This document shows positions 31,624 to 33,789 of a DNA stretch of 33,789 nucleotides, in pieces; positions within the stretch are counted from its first letter, which is position 1; the number at the start of each line of letters is the position of its first letter. A model generated the notes under the pieces. The model searched no databases, had not been told where the DNA came from, and saw only the letters and a program-made list of their open reading frames with translations. A program made the position numbers and the translations under genes. The DNA is taken from positions 1 through 33,789 of the forward strand of contig CAMOSS010000005.1 in NCBI GenBank assembly GCA_946625055.1, given 5' to 3'. The stretch comes from an uncultured Caryophanales bacterium. Lineage in GTDB: Bacteria; Bacillota_I; Bacilli_A; RFN20; CAG-826.

Positions 31624-33789
31624 CTATGCAATAACTCTCTTTACGATTGGATCATCGTATTCGATTAAGTTTGTGAGTTTGATATTGTCGACATAAATCT
31701 GACTTTGTGATTTATCGCTATTAACAATACCAAATGAAATAGATTCAATTGATTTAGCGTAGTTCTTGGAGATGGTTTTATCTGAACCATTAACGTCTTT
31801 AAAGTAATCGAAACCAATCTCATAATGAGTCCATTCGGTTGGAATGTTTGTTAATGTGTACCTCATCTTATAAAGCGTTGTTCCTGAACGCCAATTGAGA
31901 TTGAGATAAACTGTGGCTTTACCATCACCTTTAATATCGATACAGAAGCCCTTAGCAATCACTGTATTAGAGAATTGAGAAATTCTATCATAAGAGACTG
32001 AATCAGAACCTTTATATTGCATCATCATTGAATGGACTCCACCTTCGCTAGAAACATCATTAGAAAGTTCCATTAAGTTATATTCTTTTTCAGTAACATA
32101 ACTCCATAAATCAAACACTTCTTTGCTTTCAGTATATTGTTCCATTGTTTCAACAGTTGTTGTTGTCACATTACCTTCATCATCGGTATCAGGTTTGATT
32201 GTGGTGTCTAACTCAATAATTGAAGATTCGGTAGCGTTCTTAAAATAAATCTCATCGATATAGACAGGGTTAGCAATTGCATATGTTGGAACGTGATTAC
32301 CCTCTGCATCATAATAGAGGTATTTAAATCCAAAGGCCATGTGGATAATGTGTTCACTGGAAAGTGGCTGTGCTTCATCAATCAAATCATCTTCGTTAAC
32401 GCATGTAAAGTCATTAAAGCTAATGGTGTAAACACTCCATTCTTTTTTAACATGGTCGATGACATAACGATACCATTCACCACTATCCATGGTTAATTGG
32501 ATAGTCATTTCAGCAGCGATATCTTCATCTTTTAGATGTGGGAAGTTATCGTTAAATCTGACAGAGGCATCCTTTAACCAAATTTGTAAGGCATTTTTAT
32601 CTGTGCATTGTTTTGAATCCATATAAAGTTGATAGACTGCCATTTCCATGTCTGCTTTATAGTCAAATTCTGCGCAATATTTGTTGGTTGAACCTCCAGC
32701 TTTGTGAACTTTATCAAGTTTCATTGATTCATCTTTATTCTCTACTGATTGATCCCAGTAGTAATACATTTCTGTGTAGATATTATAATCATTGAAGTCT
32801 TCAATAAGTCCTTCGCTAGAGACAGTGCGTTTTCTGTTTTCAATAACATCATCAATCTTAATGACTTCAATATCTTTGACTGATAGTGTTCCAGAAGAAT
32901 ATGTATTAGCAAGGCCAATATTAAATTTTTGAATGAAGAAGAATTGTTTTGCCCCATCACCATTCATATATTCCACTCTTTGGAATGCTTTAAGAGGAAT
33001 GATGAGTTCTTTATAGTCATCTTTTACTAAATCAGTAAATGGCATCTTGAACTGCCATCTATCATTGTCCTCTTCAAGAATTCTAAAGTAGAAAACTGAA
33101 GTTGATGATGCGCCTGTGTATTTTACTTTCATTCTTAACGCGTCGCCTTGAATAAAGAATTTATAAACGTTCGCGTTTTGGAAACCATAACCATTAAATC
33201 CATCATCTTTAGAGAAACTTAAAGTTAACTCTGTTCCATCATCAGAAATGGTTTTTCCAAAGTTATAGTTTTCATAAGTCCATTCAGACATAGGTGTGCT
33301 CTTAAAGTCCATCTTGTCCATGAACATATTTTTATAATTATTGAATTGAACAGCTTTAATATCTGAGAATAAGCAAATACCATCTCCGAATGTTCTTTCA
33401 AAAACAATTTCAAAGTATCTAATATGTTGCCAGTCAAATTTTCTATTAAAGATATTTGTTCCTGCAGTTCTTAATGTGAAGTCCTGATATCTCATAACAA
33501 TGGTTTGTTTCGCGTTGTTAGAGACTTGGACTTTTTGATGCCAGTATTCACCATCATAGTCAAGAACACGGACTAAGATTGTCGCATCATGTCCGGAATA
33601 ATAGAAATTGAAATAGAATGAGTCTGTTCCATATAATTCTCTATCTTCATTTTTAGTAATAACAATCCAACCATCACTTGATGGAACACCTCTTGAGGTG
33701 TGTTCTTTATCAAAGACGATGGCTAAAGAATCTTTACCAGTTCCAAAGAAGTCATTTCTATCGATGGAAATATTCGCAAAGCTTCCTTC
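31624..33789 (-). CDS. Large multi-module beta-sandwich protein, N-terminus outside the window
   Basis: The reading frame is open to the window edge: 98 codons precede the first internal ATG at 33495 without a stop, so the protein is truncated by the window (721 residues visible). It is built from at least four similar blocks of about 130-160 residues, each with a strand pattern ending in phrases like FNIGLANTYSSGTLSVKDIEVIKI, FGFKYLYY..NPVYIDEIYFKN and FGIVNSDKSQSQIYVDNIKLTN. This resembles carbohydrate-binding (CBM/CIA30/galactose-binding-like) sandwiches. No catalytic motif, sortase signal or C-terminal anchor is visible. GH130 follows 11 nt later. Probable surface glycan-binding protein (inference). 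Confidence 0.7.
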   Translation of the reverse strand, partial: EGSFANISIDRNDFFGTGKDSLAIVFDKEHTSRGVPSSDGWIVITKNEDRELYGTDSFYFNFYYSGHDATILVRVLDYDGEYWHQKVQVSNNAKQTIVMRYQDFTLRTAGTNIFNRKFDWQHIRYFEIVFERTFGDGICLFSDIKAVQFNNYKNMFMDKMDFKSTPMSEWTYENYNFGKTISDDGTELTLSFSKDDGFNGYGFQNANVYKFFIQGDALRMKVKYTGASSTSVFYFRILEEDNDRWQFKMPFTDLVKDDYKELIIPLKAFQRVEYMNGDGAKQFFFIQKFNIGLANTYSSGTLSVKDIEVIKIDDVIENRKRTVSSEGLIEDFNDYNIYTEMYYYWDQSVENKDESMKLDKVHKAGGSTNKYCAEFDYKADMEMAVYQLYMDSKQCTDKNALQIWLKDASVRFNDNFPHLKDEDIAAEMTIQLTMDSGEWYRYVIDHVKKEWSVYTISFNDFTCVNEDDLIDEAQPLSSEHIIHMAFGFKYLYYDAEGNHVPTYAIANPVYIDEIYFKNATESSIIELDTTIKPDTDDEGNVTTTTVETMEQYTESKEVFDLWSYVTEKEYNLMELSNDVSSEGGVHSMMMQYKGSDSVSYDRISQFSNTVIAKGFCIDIKGDGKATVYLNLNWRSGTTLYKMRYTLTNIPTEWTHYEIGFDYFKDVNGSDKTISKNYAKSIESISFGIVNSDKSQSQIYVDNIKLTNLIEYDDPIVKRVIA

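Overview
The window comes from a low-GC Gram-positive (Bacillota) chromosome. Supporting points are strong AGGAGG ribosome binding sites on many genes, TTGACA/TATAAT-type promoters, intrinsic terminators ending in T-runs, a Gram-positive type rpsJ leader, a class-I preQ1 riboswitch and a CdaA-type diadenylate cyclase. TGA is used as a stop (for example at the end of queH) and tryptophan is TGG, so this is not a code-4 mollicute. The gene mix suggests an uncultured, gut-type member of the Bacilli; that placement is inference. Coding density is very high. All genes lie on the minus strand except one purine nucleoside phosphorylase gene.

Reading in the direction of transcription, from high to low coordinates: (A) 33789-20934 is one tightly packed operon of at least 12 genes. 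It holds a large surface protein open at the window edge, a GH130 glycoside phosphorylase, a secreted SGNH esterase, three small membrane proteins of unknown or weakly assigned function, an unusually long MalK/UgpC-type ABC ATPase, a phosphohexomutase, ManA, an alpha/beta hydrolase, a DUF4886 SGNH hydrolase and a NUDIX hydrolase. GH130 makes mannose-1-phosphate, the mutase makes mannose-6-phosphate and ManA makes fructose-6-phosphate, so the likely job is phosphorolytic use of acetylated mannosides. (B) 20853-15203 is a four-gene operon: cation P-type ATPase, HAD-IIA phosphatase, GPH-type MFS symporter and glycerophosphodiester phosphodiesterase. (C) 15143-12211 is a metal-resistance operon: ArsR/SmtB repressor with a double operator, CadA/ZntA ATPase and a small RQC-like winged-helix protein. 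(D) 12128-9493 holds cdaA, a cation diffusion facilitator and a methyltransferase. (E) 9427-7642 holds a candidate small RNA, a membrane-anchored protein and an MscS channel. (F) deoD stands alone on the plus strand. (G) 6766-4326 holds a six-TM protein, a DUF2188 protein, aminopeptidase C and a 44-residue rubredoxin. (H) 4260-306 holds a kinase-like protein and a queuosine operon (preQ1 riboswitch, queT, tgt, queA, queH) that covers import of a precursor and every later step to queuosine. (I) The left edge is the promoter, structured leader and first 13 codons of rpsJ.

The most notable patterns are the mannoside operon, with its MalK carrying a duplicated regulatory domain and its uncharacterised membrane trio; a recurrent start architecture in which TATAAT lies only 7 or 9 nt before an ATG with no ribosome binding site (four genes, three of them directly after a terminator); a candidate 66-nt small RNA at 9327-9393; and an RQC-like domain protein in a metal operon. 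No CRISPR array, rRNA, tRNA, insertion sequence or prophage was found. No gene-free stretch inside the window exceeds about 265 bases, and the longest (42-305) is occupied by the rpsJ leader, its promoter and the queH terminator.
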